DNA of 64,000 bases from Sulfuricurvum sp. (GTDB lineage Bacteria > Campylobacterota > Campylobacteria > Campylobacterales > Sulfurimonadaceae): positions 496,001 through 560,000 of the forward strand of contig JAQTTG010000001.1 in the NCBI GenBank assembly GCA_028710885.1, given 5' to 3'. Below the pieces are notes generated by a model. It made no database searches. It was not told the DNA's origin and worked only from the letters and a program-made list of their open reading frames with translations. Every line of letters starts with the position of its first letter. The stretch's first letter is position 1. A program made the position numbers and the translations under genes. Shown one piece after another: positions 27,942-37,247 of this stretch.

Positions 27942-29288
27942 TTAAAAGTTATAATTGACGATAAAACGGTATTCATCCCAACTCATACCACCGGTAGAAG
28001 CTTGAAAAAAGTTATCCGCATAGTTAGCACGAAGCCGTAATTGAAGGTTTTTGATTTTTTCTGGAGAAAAAATCATATCAAAACCAGACTCTTTTGCTGT
28101 CCAAGCATAATTTGCTGAATAGCCATTTAGAGCATCCATTTTAAACGTTGCATAGTATACGCCCGTATTTAGATTAATTCCAAAGTCTTTCCAATTATAG
28201 TTTCCGGCTACTTTCATAGCATTCGTTCCTGCCATGAATTGATGACGCGTTACCATACCTTGAGTATATGCCGGCATACCACCCCATGGAGAAATAGTTC
28301 CACCATTTGCTGCAGCACTTGCATCTTTACTGTTATGTGAAATTGCTCCGTAGATATCAAAATTAGCAACTTTTGCCCCTACTTTAGCAGCCATAAAGTC
28401 ACTTTTTACTTTTGTGATTACATTATTGCTTCCAACATCACGCTCATTAATGTATTGAGCAGCAACATAAGGGGCTACACTTCCTGCAGACCATCCATAA
28501 TTTGCTTCACCATAAACAGCATTAAGTATATCGCGTGCATAATAATCCCAAACTTGAAGTTTCAGACCAGGGATGCCAGAATAAATCGCAGCAGCAGTTG
28601 TTACACCGCTAGTGCTGTCTCCAATAGCATAAGTTCCCATATTGACAAATTGTCCAGTATCTACATCTCTGATATTGTTTAATGAATATCCGCTTGTTAC
28701 ACCTAAAACACCACCTGTATAAGCACGTCCAAATGTACCTTGTGAAAACTTAGTCACTTGTGCTGCAAGCAAAGTCGTATCTTTAACATCAGTATTACTC
28801 ACTACATACGCTTCAAAAAGGCTTGGAAGCATACGTGCATCATCGCTACCTGCCATAGGAGTATCAAGTTTTTGACGCCCCCCTTTAAACGCAGTATTCC
28901 CTTTTTTGTATTGGAGATACGCTTCTCCCAAATAAAGGTCGTTACTATTATTGTTACTTAGTAATGTCGGATCCATTTCACGATTTGCAGTGGATCTGTT
29001 ATCGCCAAGGCCAACACCAATAGTCCCATATGCTGCTGCACCCATACTAAGACCATTGAATGAACCGGTTTCATATTTTACATATCCACCAATAGTATTC
29101 GCTTTACGCGTATAATCATTATTCACTACGGGTCGAGTATCATCAATGGTTCTATTGATAGAAAATTCACGGAATTGCCCGCTTACTTTTCCTTCTTTAA
29201 AAGCTCCTGCCAAATCATCGGCAGCTGAAGCACTCATTACTAATATTGAGGCTAAAAGCGAAAGACGTACTGTATGTCTCATTCCCAC
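27942..29288 (-). CDS. OprD-type outer-membrane porin
   Basis: The 448-residue protein has a signal peptide (to A-S-A-A, about 22 residues) and a beta-barrel body ending in YRFIVNYNF, with the aromatic C-terminus needed for barrel assembly. The start FREFSINRTIDDTRP and the strand pattern fit the Campylobacterota OprD-like porins. It is the first gene of the porin-yjcH-actP group, so it probably admits acetate or other carboxylates into the periplasm. AAGGAG lies before the ATG, and tandem repeats mark its promoter. Confidence 0.8.
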   Translation of the reverse strand: MGMRHTVRLSLLASILVMSASAADDLAGAFKEGKVSGQFREFSINRTIDDTRPVVNNDYTRKANTIGGYVKYETGSFNGLSMGAAAYGTIGVGLGDNRSTANREMDPTLLSNNNSNDLYLGEAYLQYKKGNTAFKGGRQKLDTPMAGSDDARMLPSLFEAYVVSNTDVKDTTLLAAQVTKFSQGTFGRAYTGGVLGVTSGYSLNNIRDVDTGQFVNMGTYAIGDSTSGVTTAAAIYSGIPGLKLQVWDYYARDILNAVYGEANYGWSAGSVAPYVAAQYINERDVGSNNVITKVKSDFMAAKVGAKVANFDIYGAISHNSKDASAAANGGTISPWGGMPAYTQGMVTRHQFMAGTNAMKVAGNYNWKDFGINLNTGVYYATFKMDALNGYSANYAWTAKESGFDMIFSPEKIKNLQLRLRANYADNFFQASTGGMSWDEYRFIVNYNF

Positions 29289-29325
29289 TCCTTCAAGTTT
29301 TTCGTCAGTGTTATTATGAAAACGA

Positions 29326-29344
29326 AACGTAGCATGAACGTAGC
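29326..29344. promoter_or_regulatory. Tandem AACGTAGC repeats, candidate response-regulator site for the porin operon
   Basis: AACGTAGC occurs at 29326-29333 and again at 29337-29344, exactly 11 bp apart. A minus-strand -10-like CATAAT lies at 29313-29318, so the repeats cover the -35 position, where no consensus -35 is present. That is the layout of an activator-dependent promoter bound by an OmpR-type dimer, and such a regulator is encoded just upstream at 29415-30080. A one-base variant (AATGTAGC) lies at 29406-29413. Confidence 0.55.
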
Positions 29345-29414
29345 AATAGTTAAATTAGAAAAATTTATCCATAAAATTGAAGGCTAGAAAAAAAATATGA
29401 GTAGAAATGTAGCA

Positions 29415-30080
29415 CTAGTGAATGCGAGGAATATCGATCATGTAACCTAGAGCGCGAATATTTTGAATGAAATCTTCTTTGAGGCTTTTCTTGAGACGGC
29501 TAACTTCAGCTCTAATTGTAGCATTGTCCACGTACTCATCATCCCATATATAGGTACGAAATTGGTCAAAATCAACGACACGACCGCGATTGCGTGCGAG
29601 AAGATCAATAATCTGAAGCTGCCGTTTAGTCAATGGCTGTGTTACATTATCACACATCAATGTTGACCTGGATGCATCATAAGCGTAACTTTTTGAAAGC
29701 CGCAAATGATTTTGAGGTGTCATACAGTTTTGCATCACTTTATCAATACGCAATGAAAGTTCTTTTAGATGAAACGGTTTTTTGAGATAATCATAACATC
29801 CTAAATCATATGCGCGGCTAATCCCCTCAATATCAACAAGAGCACTGATATAGATGGCGGGAGGACGGATTTTGAGGACATGAAGTTGCTCGAGCAAATC
29901 CAATCCATCAATTCCAGGAACATTAATATCCAAAATCAACAAATCAAATGTTTCACTTTTGAGACATTTCAGAGCATCTAGCCCATCAAAAAAAGAGTTA
30001 ACTTGATGTCCTAAAGAGAGGAGATACTCATTGATTGCCTCGCTAAGCATTTGTTCATCTTCAAGCAGAAGTATTTTCAA
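29415..30080 (-). CDS. OmpR-type response regulator
   Basis: The receiver domain (1-115) has LLLEDE, the phospho-acceptor Asp in LLILDINVPG and the Lys in LKKPFH. The winged helix (about 135-220) has LTKRQLQIIDLLARN, DEYVDNATIRAEVSRLKKSL and ALGYMIDI. I chose the TTG at 30080 because AGAAAGG lies 7-8 nt upstream and the product then starts M-K-I-L-L-L-E-D-E as is usual; a TTG at 30107 would only add a non-conserved tail. It overlaps the kinase gene by 20 bp. It probably controls the acetate/porin genes next to it. Confidence 0.9.
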   Translation of the reverse strand: MKILLLEDEQMLSEAINEYLLSLGHQVNSFFDGLDALKCLKSETFDLLILDINVPGIDGLDLLEQLHVLKIRPPAIYISALVDIEGISRAYDLGCYDYLKKPFHLKELSLRIDKVMQNCMTPQNHLRLSKSYAYDASRSTLMCDNVTQPLTKRQLQIIDLLARNRGRVVDFDQFRTYIWDDEYVDNATIRAEVSRLKKSLKEDFIQNIRALGYMIDIPRIH

Positions 30081-31296
30081 AATCGCCCTTTCTAAACCGA
30101 TACTCAAACCGAGTTACATCATTATTAGAGAAAATTTTAATCTCTACTGCATCTTCATCACATATTGATTTTACCAAACTCAATCCAAGTCCAAAACCAT
30201 CTGTTTTTTTTCGTTCCCGATAGTATGCCTCAAAAATCTTTTGCTCATCATGAATTTTTTGAGATTTACTTTCCACCCAAAAGAGACACTCGTCGATATG
30301 ACTGCTGACACCAACGCGAATGCTCTCTCCCTTTTTTGTATATTTAATAGCGTTAGTGAGATTGTTATCAATAACTCTCTGTAGTTTCGTCTCATTAAAC
30401 AAAATCCATGCCGGAAAGTCACTTTTTGTATATTCAAAAGATAAGTTAGAAAACAAAGCGACCTCATCGAAAAATTCAAGTCGTTTTTGGACATATTCGC
30501 CCAAATCAATTCCTTTTTTTGGATATTCGATTTGATCTTTTTTGACAAGGTAACTCAAATCATCATAAATACTAAATACATTTTTTACCGCAGCCTCTAT
30601 CTTCGCGAGATAACGATTCCGCCCCTCATTCATCGTAAAAAGTTCTATATTTGCCATAATTACCGATAATGGAGTATGCGTTTCATGAATTGCATATCGG
30701 ATAAACTGTTTGTGCGATTCTAATAATCCTTGGGAAAACTTTTGCTCCTCTTCGAGCGCACTATTTTTTTGGAGAAGGGCTTGCGTTTTCATCCGTACCC
30801 GCTCTTCGAGCCCTGCATTTAAATTTTGTAATGACTCTTTTTGCTCTTCAAGCGTAGTTGCCATCTCATTTGCATATCCTGCCATCCGTTTAAACTCACT
30901 AAAATAAAGCTCTTTTACATCTATAGGTTCTGTTTGATCTCTAGCCGATTCAAAAAAATCCATAAATCGTTCCATATCCCGTGCAATCATACTATTAACG
31001 ATTTTAGATATACCGACGATAAAACCAAATAGTATCAATGCTAACGTCGAGATTTCTAATACGATCTTGATCAAACGCCCTTTAATGGCAGCATGAGATA
31101 AAGCGGCTGATTGGGTAATATTACTGTCACTTTGAGTTAAAGTTTCCAAATGAACAGTTTTTTCAAATCCTTTATATTCATCATAAACCAATAATGAAGA
31201 AAAAATGACCGTAAAAAGTAGAATAAAAACAATCGTATGAAAATTAAGCTCTCGCAGAGAGATAGACGACAAGCGACGTTGTAACCACGACTCCAT
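30061..31296 (-). CDS. Membrane sensor histidine kinase
   Basis: The 411-residue protein has two membrane segments (about 17-40 and 75-100), so only a short periplasmic loop of about 35 residues. A coiled-coil region (about 150-195) leads to HisKA (His in AIHETHTPLS, about 206) and a HATPase (NNLTNAIKYT, GFGLGLSLV). The pair with the following regulator is clear. It is not a CrbS-type kinase, because it lacks the symporter-like domain that marks the Vibrio/Pseudomonas acetate-switch sensor. Confidence 0.9.
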   Translation of the reverse strand: MESWLQRRLSSISLRELNFHTIVFILLFTVIFSSLLVYDEYKGFEKTVHLETLTQSDSNITQSAALSHAAIKGRLIKIVLEISTLALILFGFIVGISKIVNSMIARDMERFMDFFESARDQTEPIDVKELYFSEFKRMAGYANEMATTLEEQKESLQNLNAGLEERVRMKTQALLQKNSALEEEQKFSQGLLESHKQFIRYAIHETHTPLSVIMANIELFTMNEGRNRYLAKIEAAVKNVFSIYDDLSYLVKKDQIEYPKKGIDLGEYVQKRLEFFDEVALFSNLSFEYTKSDFPAWILFNETKLQRVIDNNLTNAIKYTKKGESIRVGVSSHIDECLFWVESKSQKIHDEQKIFEAYYRERKKTDGFGLGLSLVKSICDEDAVEIKIFSNNDVTRFEYRFRKGDFENTSA

Positions 31297-31398
31297 ACTA
31301 CCCCCGAGGAATTAATTCGCTCTATTATAACCGATTACACCGGATTGGTTAAGATTTATCTACTATAATTTCAAAAAAATCTTCCAAGGATCATACTC

Positions 31399-31905
31399 AT
31401 GTTCGGACGTAAAGAACTCAAAAACTACAACGCTACCGCTGAAGAGCTCGCATCTTACCAATGGGCAAAAATGACCACAGCAAAAGGGGTTATGTGGATC
31501 AAACTTTACAGTGATGAAACACCAAATACTGTGGCTAATTTTGCTGCACTTGTAAATAGTGGTTATTATAACGGTCTTAATTTTCACCGTGTAATTCCAG
31601 GGTTTATGGCACAAGGCGGATGTCCTCACGGAACCGGAACCGGCGGACCAGGTTGGGCTATCCCATGCGAAACAGCACTTAATAAGCACCGTCATATCAA
31701 AGGAACACTTTCTATGGCACACGCAGGACCAAACACCGGTGGAAGCCAATTCTTTATCTGTTTCGTCAGCACACCTCATCTTGACGGAGTTCACACAGTT
31801 TTCGGCGGTATCGAAAGTGATGATGCAGAATCTATGGCGGTTCTTGACAGCATCCAAATGCGTGACACCATTGAATCTGTAGAGATTTTAGCTTCTCGCG
31901 ACTAA
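31399..31905 (+). CDS. Cyclophilin-type peptidyl-prolyl isomerase
   Basis: The 168-residue protein has the cyclophilin core: NFAALVNSGYYNGLNFHRVIPGFMAQGG with the catalytic Arg, the G-G-S-Q-F-F-I stretch, and HLDGVHTVFGG. There is no signal peptide, so it is cytoplasmic. It speeds cis-trans isomerisation of X-Pro bonds. TATAAT at 31364-31369 is a probable -10 box. queH starts 2 bp after its stop, so they are probably co-transcribed. Confidence 0.93.
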   Translation: MFGRKELKNYNATAEELASYQWAKMTTAKGVMWIKLYSDETPNTVANFAALVNSGYYNGLNFHRVIPGFMAQGGCPHGTGTGGPGWAIPCETALNKHRHIKGTLSMAHAGPNTGGSQFFICFVSTPHLDGVHTVFGGIESDDAESMAVLDSIQMRDTIESVEILASRD

Positions 31906-31907
31906 TC

Positions 31908-32987
31908 ATGCTCGTCCACATCTGCTGTAGCGTCGATTCTCACTTCTTTATCGAAAAGCTCCAGCAGGAATACCCCGATGAAAAACTCATCGGGTTCTTC
32001 TATGACCCCAATATCCACCCTTATAGCGAATACCAATTACGCCTTTTAGACGTTGAACGTAGTTGTAAAAAACTGGGGATTGAGCTGATAGAAGGCGAAT
32101 ACGATTTTGAGCGCTGGATGGACGCCGTCCGAGGCTTGGAGAGCGAGCCTGAAAAAGGAGCACGCTGTGAAGTGTGCTTTGATAAGCGTTTCGAGGTCAG
32201 TGCGTACAAAGCACTCGAACTCGGTGAGAAATCGATGACCACCACATTGCTCGTCAGCCCGAAAAAATCTCAAGAACAGCTTACCCGAAGCGGTGAAGCA
32301 TTCCATGCTTCCCACGGCGTTGAGTTTATCTCCTTTGATTACCGCAAAAATAATGGAACCACCGACCAATCCAGAGTGAGTAAAGAAGAACAGCTCTACC
32401 GTCAAGACTATTGCGGCTGTCTCTACGGGCTCTCCATGCAGCGTGATCAACAACACCGCCTGATGGATGAGATGTTCTCTCCCATCTCCCATCAAATCCT
32501 CCCCGCCTCCATCGAAGAGAGGCTGGAACTCTACACCCGCCGCAATGAACTCGAAGAGCAAAATACCCCCTACCGTATCATCAAAGAGCGTTTTTTAAAC
32601 TACCGTTTGATCCGCTCATCTCTAAAAGTCGGCTCCGAAATCGTCGCATCCTATCCCCTCTTTTATTCGACGATCAATCGAACCTCCACCGAGGGGAAAA
32701 TCGATTTTGAACTAAACGGACAGTTTTTTCTCAACCGCGAAGAGGTACGTTTTATCACTTTAGAAACCTTTAACGCCCTCACCTCATCGTCATATATAAA
32801 CACGCAAGAATTGATGTTTAATGCACCTTCCGTCGATACCGATATTGCGTTACGCACACATCTCACCAATAATTCATTCAGTATCTCAGCCATTATCGTA
32901 GTCGATGAAATCCCTAGCTCTAAAATTGTTTTAATATTGGAGACAAAAACGTATGAGGATACGAGAGAAAAACTGTTCATTCTTTAA
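31908..32987 (+). CDS. queH: Epoxyqueuosine reductase QueH with C-terminal extension
   Basis: The N-terminal 180-190 residues are QueH: vicinal Cys at 6-7 (HICCS), ARCEVCFDKRF, and QDYCGCLYG, the cysteine set that binds an iron-sulfur cluster and a second metal and reduces epoxyqueuosine in tRNA to queuosine. The remaining 170 residues have no domain I recognise (TINRTSTEGKIDFEL, then beta-like strands). Longer QueH forms occur in this phylum, so the extension is probably real and not a fusion artefact. Confidence 0.85.
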   Translation: MLVHICCSVDSHFFIEKLQQEYPDEKLIGFFYDPNIHPYSEYQLRLLDVERSCKKLGIELIEGEYDFERWMDAVRGLESEPEKGARCEVCFDKRFEVSAYKALELGEKSMTTTLLVSPKKSQEQLTRSGEAFHASHGVEFISFDYRKNNGTTDQSRVSKEEQLYRQDYCGCLYGLSMQRDQQHRLMDEMFSPISHQILPASIEERLELYTRRNELEEQNTPYRIIKERFLNYRLIRSSLKVGSEIVASYPLFYSTINRTSTEGKIDFELNGQFFLNREEVRFITLETFNALTSSSYINTQELMFNAPSVDTDIALRTHLTNNSFSISAIIVVDEIPSSKIVLILETKTYEDTREKLFIL

Positions 32988-33027
32988 CCCGCCTACTTTT
33001 TAACCACTCTTAGCACATTCCTTGCAC

Positions 33028-33033
33028 TATAAT
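33028..33033 (+). promoter_or_regulatory. -10 box of a probable leaderless transcript
   Basis: TATAAT ends 6 nt before the ATG at 33040, the same geometry as at 1743. No Shine-Dalgarno is present between it and the ATG. Transcription starting at the usual distance would give a leaderless message for the antiporter. Confidence 0.55.
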
Positions 33034-33039
33034 GCTCTT

Positions 33040-34638
33040 ATGGAAACACTATTACTCTCAATCTTTTTAACTCTTGCCATCGCAACAGTTCTCAACATCA
33101 TCCTAAAACGCTTCGGTATCTCACATATCATCGGCTATATCGCGACGGGAACCATCGTGAGTACCCTCTTTGGATTCAACGGTTCCGCGAACGACTCACT
33201 CGATTTTATCGGAGAATTCGGGATCGTTTTTTTGATGTTTACCATCGGGCTGGAGCTGAGTCTGGAAAAAATCAAAAAGATGAAGGACATCCTCCTCACC
33301 AACGGGATACTTCAAGTACTCTTCAGTGTCGTGGTGATCTTTTTACTCTCATATTTTCTATTTCACCTTGATTTCAACACCTCGCTCATCATATCCTTAG
33401 CATTTTCTCTCTCATCGACCGCCATCGTCCTCACCTATCTCAAAGAGTCCAAGGACATTCACACCCCATACGGGCAAAAATCAATGGGAATTTTGATCTT
33501 CCAAGACCTCGCGGTAATCCCGATTTTGCTCCTCATTACCTTTTTGTCAAACGACACCCTCTCATTGGGTGAAGTATTAGTCAAAACCGTTTTATCCGCC
33601 CTCTTTGTCGTCGCCTTTATGTTCACCATTGGCGATAAAATCGTCAATGCGCTGTTACAATTTTCCGCCAAAACCGAACTCGAAGAGCTCTTTTTAGGTT
33701 CAGTTTTTTCCATCCTCATTGGAACCTCACTCCTCGCACACTCTATGGGGTTCACCTATTCGCTCGGTGCCTTTATCGCGGGTATGATCATCGCCGATAC
33801 TCGCTACAACGTCAAAGTCGAATCGGATATTTCCACCTACAAAGACCTCCTGCTCGGGGCTTTTTTCTTCGGAGTTGGGACAAAAATCGATATTTTTTAT
33901 TTTGCACAAAATATTCACATTATTCTATTTGTATTTATCTTTGCCATGCTCTTTAAAGCAGCGGTTATTTATACCATTATTCGACGCAATTCAGATAAAA
34001 ATACCTCCGCTAAAACTGCACTCTCACTTGCTCAAATCGGGGAGTTTTCGTTTGCCGTGTTCGCATTGGCGGGAACGCAAAAACTGATCAGTGAAGAGAT
34101 GGCTAGTTTTCTGATCTTAGTGAGTGTTATTTCGATGATTCTCACCCCGTTTATAATCGGAAATATTTATAAACTTTCATCTTATTTTGAAAAAGAATTT
34201 TACGAATCCGACGTCATTACCCCGATTGAGCGCAAAGATCATATTATCGTTGCCGGATTTGCGATGTTGGGAAAAATCGTTGCCTCAAATCTGCAAGCAC
34301 AAGAGGCAAATTTTGTTATCATTTCCGATAACCTAAAACACGTTTTACATGCCAGAAAATTAGGGTATATGGCCTACTTTGGGCACTTAAATAAACTTCC
34401 CGTACTTGAATCTCTGATGGTCAAAGAGGCCAAAGCAATCATTGTTACCATGAGCAGCGAGGAGAATCGACGACTCATCAGTGAAGCCGTACTCAGTTAC
34501 GATGAAAATGCCAATGTAATCGTTAAAATCGACAGCGTTGATGAAAGAAAAAGTATGAGAGATTTACCAAAATTAGAGTTTGTGGATGCAAGTTTTGAAA
34601 TAGCAGACCTTCTCGTCAATCGTGCCATTAAACATTGA
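33040..34638 (+). CDS. Kef-type cation/proton antiporter with TrkA-N domain
   Basis: About 12 hydrophobic segments fill residues 1-380 in the CPA2 pattern (GYIATGTIVSTLFGF, GEFGIVFLMFTIGLELS, FQDLAVIPILLL, TYSLGAFIAGMIIADT). A TrkA-N Rossmann domain follows (about 395-520; HIIVAGFAMLGKIVA). This is a potassium or sodium/proton antiporter gated by nucleotide binding. The ATG at 33040 fits the hydrophobic start better than a TTG 18 nt upstream that lies over the -10 box. Ion choice cannot be read from sequence. Confidence 0.9.
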   Translation: METLLLSIFLTLAIATVLNIILKRFGISHIIGYIATGTIVSTLFGFNGSANDSLDFIGEFGIVFLMFTIGLELSLEKIKKMKDILLTNGILQVLFSVVVIFLLSYFLFHLDFNTSLIISLAFSLSSTAIVLTYLKESKDIHTPYGQKSMGILIFQDLAVIPILLLITFLSNDTLSLGEVLVKTVLSALFVVAFMFTIGDKIVNALLQFSAKTELEELFLGSVFSILIGTSLLAHSMGFTYSLGAFIAGMIIADTRYNVKVESDISTYKDLLLGAFFFGVGTKIDIFYFAQNIHIILFVFIFAMLFKAAVIYTIIRRNSDKNTSAKTALSLAQIGEFSFAVFALAGTQKLISEEMASFLILVSVISMILTPFIIGNIYKLSSYFEKEFYESDVITPIERKDHIIVAGFAMLGKIVASNLQAQEANFVIISDNLKHVLHARKLGYMAYFGHLNKLPVLESLMVKEAKAIIVTMSSEENRRLISEAVLSYDENANVIVKIDSVDERKSMRDLPKLEFVDASFEIADLLVNRAIKH

Positions 34639-34770
34639 TTTTCACGATTAGTATCTACATACCTTCACCGGAAATTTTTCATATAAGCCCAAGTATGGAA
34701 ATACATTATGGTTTATTAACAATTTTTGCGGTAAAATTGGGCGATTTTTTACGTTAAGGTGTCCCATAAT

Positions 34771-35214
34771 ATGATAGATGTAGTTCAAATACAAAAAATT
34801 TTACCTCACCGTTTTCCTTTTCTTCTTGTCGATCGGGTCACAACTCTTACTCCAAATGAGTCGTTAATCGGTTTTAAAAACGTCACTATCGGTGAGCAGA
34901 TTTTTGAAGGCCATTTCCCGGGTCACCCTATCTATCCGGGCGTTATGATTTTAGAAGGGATGGCACAAGCCGGTGGAATCTTGGCATTCCAAAGTATGGA
35001 TATGACCGAAGAAGAAGCGGCACATAAAGTGGTCTATTTTATGAGTATCGACGGTGCAAAATTTCGTTCACCTGTCCGCCCGGGTGACCGCTTGGAATAT
35101 CGAATGCGCGTTGTCAAACACAAAGGTTCGATCTGGGTATTAGAAGGTAAAGCTTACGTAGACGATACGCTTGTCTCAGAAGCTGAACTCAAAGCCATGA
35201 TCGTTGACAAGTAA
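34771..35214 (+). CDS. fabZ: 3-hydroxyacyl-ACP dehydratase
   Basis: The 147-residue protein has the FabZ hot-dog fold motifs: [14 protein letters not shown] near the start and [20 protein letters not shown] with the catalytic His and Glu. It dehydrates 3-hydroxyacyl-ACP in fatty acid synthesis. The ATG at 34771 gives the family's usual start (M-I-D-V-V-Q-I-Q); a GTG 12 nt earlier sits in the ribosome-binding stretch. It heads the fabZ-lpxA-clpX-mreB-mreC run that is conserved in Campylobacterota. Confidence 0.95.
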   Translation: MIDVVQIQKILPHRFPFLLVDRVTTLTPNESLIGFKNVTIGEQIFEGHFPGHPIYPGVMILEGMAQAGGILAFQSMDMTEEEAAHKVVYFMSIDGAKFRSPVRPGDRLEYRMRVVKHKGSIWVLEGKAYVDDTLVSEAELKAMIVDK

Positions 35215-35224
35215 GCGAGCGCTG

Positions 35225-36010
35225 ATGAGTAAAATTTCTCCACTCGCCTTTATCGAAGAGGGTGCAATAATCGGCGAAGATGTTGAAATCGGACCGTTTT
35301 GTTACATTTCCGGTAAGTCCAAAATCGGGAAAGGGACAAAAATTGCCGCAAGTACCTGTATTTACGGTAACACAACAATCGGCGAGTATAATGATATTTT
35401 TTCACATGCCGTTTTAGGTTCTGTTCCTCAAGATTTGAAATACGCAGGTGAAGAGGTCGAACTCATCATCGGTGATCACAATAAAATTCGTGAATTTACC
35501 CTCTTTAATCCGGGCACTGCCGGAGGTGGTGGGAAAACTGTTGTCGGCAATAACAACTTGTTTATGGGATATGTTCATCTAGGGCATGACGTCATAATCG
35601 GTGATCATTGTATCCTTGCAAATGCTGCAACATTAGCTGGACATGTCGAAATGGGCAACCATGCCGTCATCGGCGGTATGACTCCGATTCATCAATTTGT
35701 TAAAATCGGTGATTATGCTATGATCGCCGGAGCATCTGCCCTTTCTCAAGATATACCACCATATTGTCTGGCTGAGGGGAACCGCGCAGTACTACGTGGG
35801 TTAAATCTCAATGGTTTGCGCCGACATGTAGATCGAAGCGACATTGATGCACTTCGTTCAGCTTATCGTGATCTATTTGAATCAGGAAAACCTCTTCAAG
35901 AACAAGCATCCCATTTGCTTGAAGAGACAACCAGCGAATTGGTTAAAAATTTATGTTCATTTATCGTCAATACCAAACGGGGAATCCCTTATGAAAGGAA
36001 TCAATCATGA
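35225..36010 (+). CDS. lpxA: UDP-N-acetylglucosamine acyltransferase
   Basis: From the ATG at 35225 the protein is 261 residues, the usual LpxA length. It is a left-handed beta-helix of hexapeptide repeats ([20 protein letters not shown]) followed by a helical C-terminus. The catalytic His lies in [14 protein letters not shown] (about residue 120). It adds the first 3-hydroxyacyl chain in lipid A synthesis. fabZ competes for the same substrate pool just upstream. Its end overlaps clpX by 4 bp. Confidence 0.95.
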   Translation: MSKISPLAFIEEGAIIGEDVEIGPFCYISGKSKIGKGTKIAASTCIYGNTTIGEYNDIFSHAVLGSVPQDLKYAGEEVELIIGDHNKIREFTLFNPGTAGGGGKTVVGNNNLFMGYVHLGHDVIIGDHCILANAATLAGHVEMGNHAVIGGMTPIHQFVKIGDYAMIAGASALSQDIPPYCLAEGNRAVLRGLNLNGLRRHVDRSDIDALRSAYRDLFESGKPLQEQASHLLEETTSELVKNLCSFIVNTKRGIPYERNQS

Positions 36011-37239
36011 TTCATCGCCATTGCAGCTTCTGTGACGCACAAGAGAGTGATCACAATCCGCTTATTGCCGGAACCAATGTATATATATGCAAAAATTGTG
36101 TATTTTCTGCCTATAAAATCATGTTCGGTGATACCGATGGAGAAAGTGCATCTGCTCATGAGCATAACCATGCTGAACTGCTTACCCCAAAAGAGCTCAA
36201 CACCTTTTTAGGACAGTACATTATTGGTCAACAACGTGCACGAAAACTTCTCTCAGTTGCCGTATATAACCACTACAAACGTATTTTTAAACATACCCTT
36301 GTTGAAGATGAAACTGAAATTGCTAAATCAAATGTCTTGCTAATCGGGCCAACCGGTAGCGGAAAAACATTGATGGCACAAACGATAGCGCGTGTTTTAA
36401 ATGTTCCTATTGCTATTGCCGATGCAACCAGCCTCACTGAAGCGGGATATGTTGGAGAAGATGTTGAAAATATTCTAACCAAACTGTTACAAGCAGCTGA
36501 TGGGGATGTAGAACGAGCTCAACAAGGAATTGTTTTTATCGATGAAATCGATAAAATCTCCCGTATGAGTGAAAACCGCTCCATTACCCGTGATGTATCG
36601 GGTGAAGGGGTTCAACAAGCACTTCTAAAAATCATCGAAGGTGCCGTCGTCAATATCCCTCCAAAAGGGGGACGCAAACACCCTAATCAGGATTTCATTC
36701 AAATTGACACATCCGGTATTCTCTTTATTTGCGGCGGAGCATTTGATGGTCTTGGGCAAATTTTAGAGCGAAAACGCGGAAATAACATTATGGGCTTCGG
36801 ACATGAGAAACGAAGCACTACCGATATCGATGATAGTTTTGAAAACGTCGAACCGGATGATTTAGTAAGTTATGGACTCATTCCTGAGCTTATCGGCCGA
36901 CTCCCGATTATCGCATCACTGAATAAAATCACTGAAGAAGAAATGGTTCGTATCCTTACAGAACCAAAAAATTCTTTGGTCAAACAATATACAAAACTTT
37001 TTGCTATTGATGATGTTGAACTTACTTTTGAAAAAGAGGCTTTAAACGCAATTGCGGCAAAAGCAATAGCTCGTAAGACAGGTGCACGTGGACTTCGAGC
37101 TATAATGGAAGAGACTATGGGTGATACGATGTATGAACTTCCCGAATACAGCGGATATGAAGTACTTATCACCAAAGATGTAGTAGAAGAAAAAACTCAA
37201 CCAGTCTACATTAAAAAATCGAATCAAAAAAGCGCATAG
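36007..37239 (+). CDS. clpX: ATP-dependent Clp protease ATP-binding subunit ClpX
   Basis: The 410-residue protein has the N-terminal zinc-binding domain (CSFCDAQ and Y-I-C-K-N-C), Walker A GPTGSGKT (about 115-122), Walker [10 protein letters not shown], and the pore loop region (GYVGEDVEN). It unfolds substrates for ClpP. Usual length. It is coupled to lpxA by a 4-bp overlap. Confidence 0.97.
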   Translation: MIHRHCSFCDAQESDHNPLIAGTNVYICKNCVFSAYKIMFGDTDGESASAHEHNHAELLTPKELNTFLGQYIIGQQRARKLLSVAVYNHYKRIFKHTLVEDETEIAKSNVLLIGPTGSGKTLMAQTIARVLNVPIAIADATSLTEAGYVGEDVENILTKLLQAADGDVERAQQGIVFIDEIDKISRMSENRSITRDVSGEGVQQALLKIIEGAVVNIPPKGGRKHPNQDFIQIDTSGILFICGGAFDGLGQILERKRGNNIMGFGHEKRSTTDIDDSFENVEPDDLVSYGLIPELIGRLPIIASLNKITEEEMVRILTEPKNSLVKQYTKLFAIDDVELTFEKEALNAIAAKAIARKTGARGLRAIMEETMGDTMYELPEYSGYEVLITKDVVEEKTQPVYIKKSNQKSA

Positions 37240-37247
37240 GAAGTACA

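Noticed and set aside
29415-30107. Longer response regulator starting at the TTG at 30107
   Set aside because: The extra nine residues are not conserved and overlap the kinase frame; the TTG at 30080 has a ribosome-binding site and gives the standard N-terminus.
31908-32987. Gene fusion at the QueH C-terminus
   Set aside because: The extra 170 residues have no recognisable second domain, and longer QueH forms occur in related bacteria.
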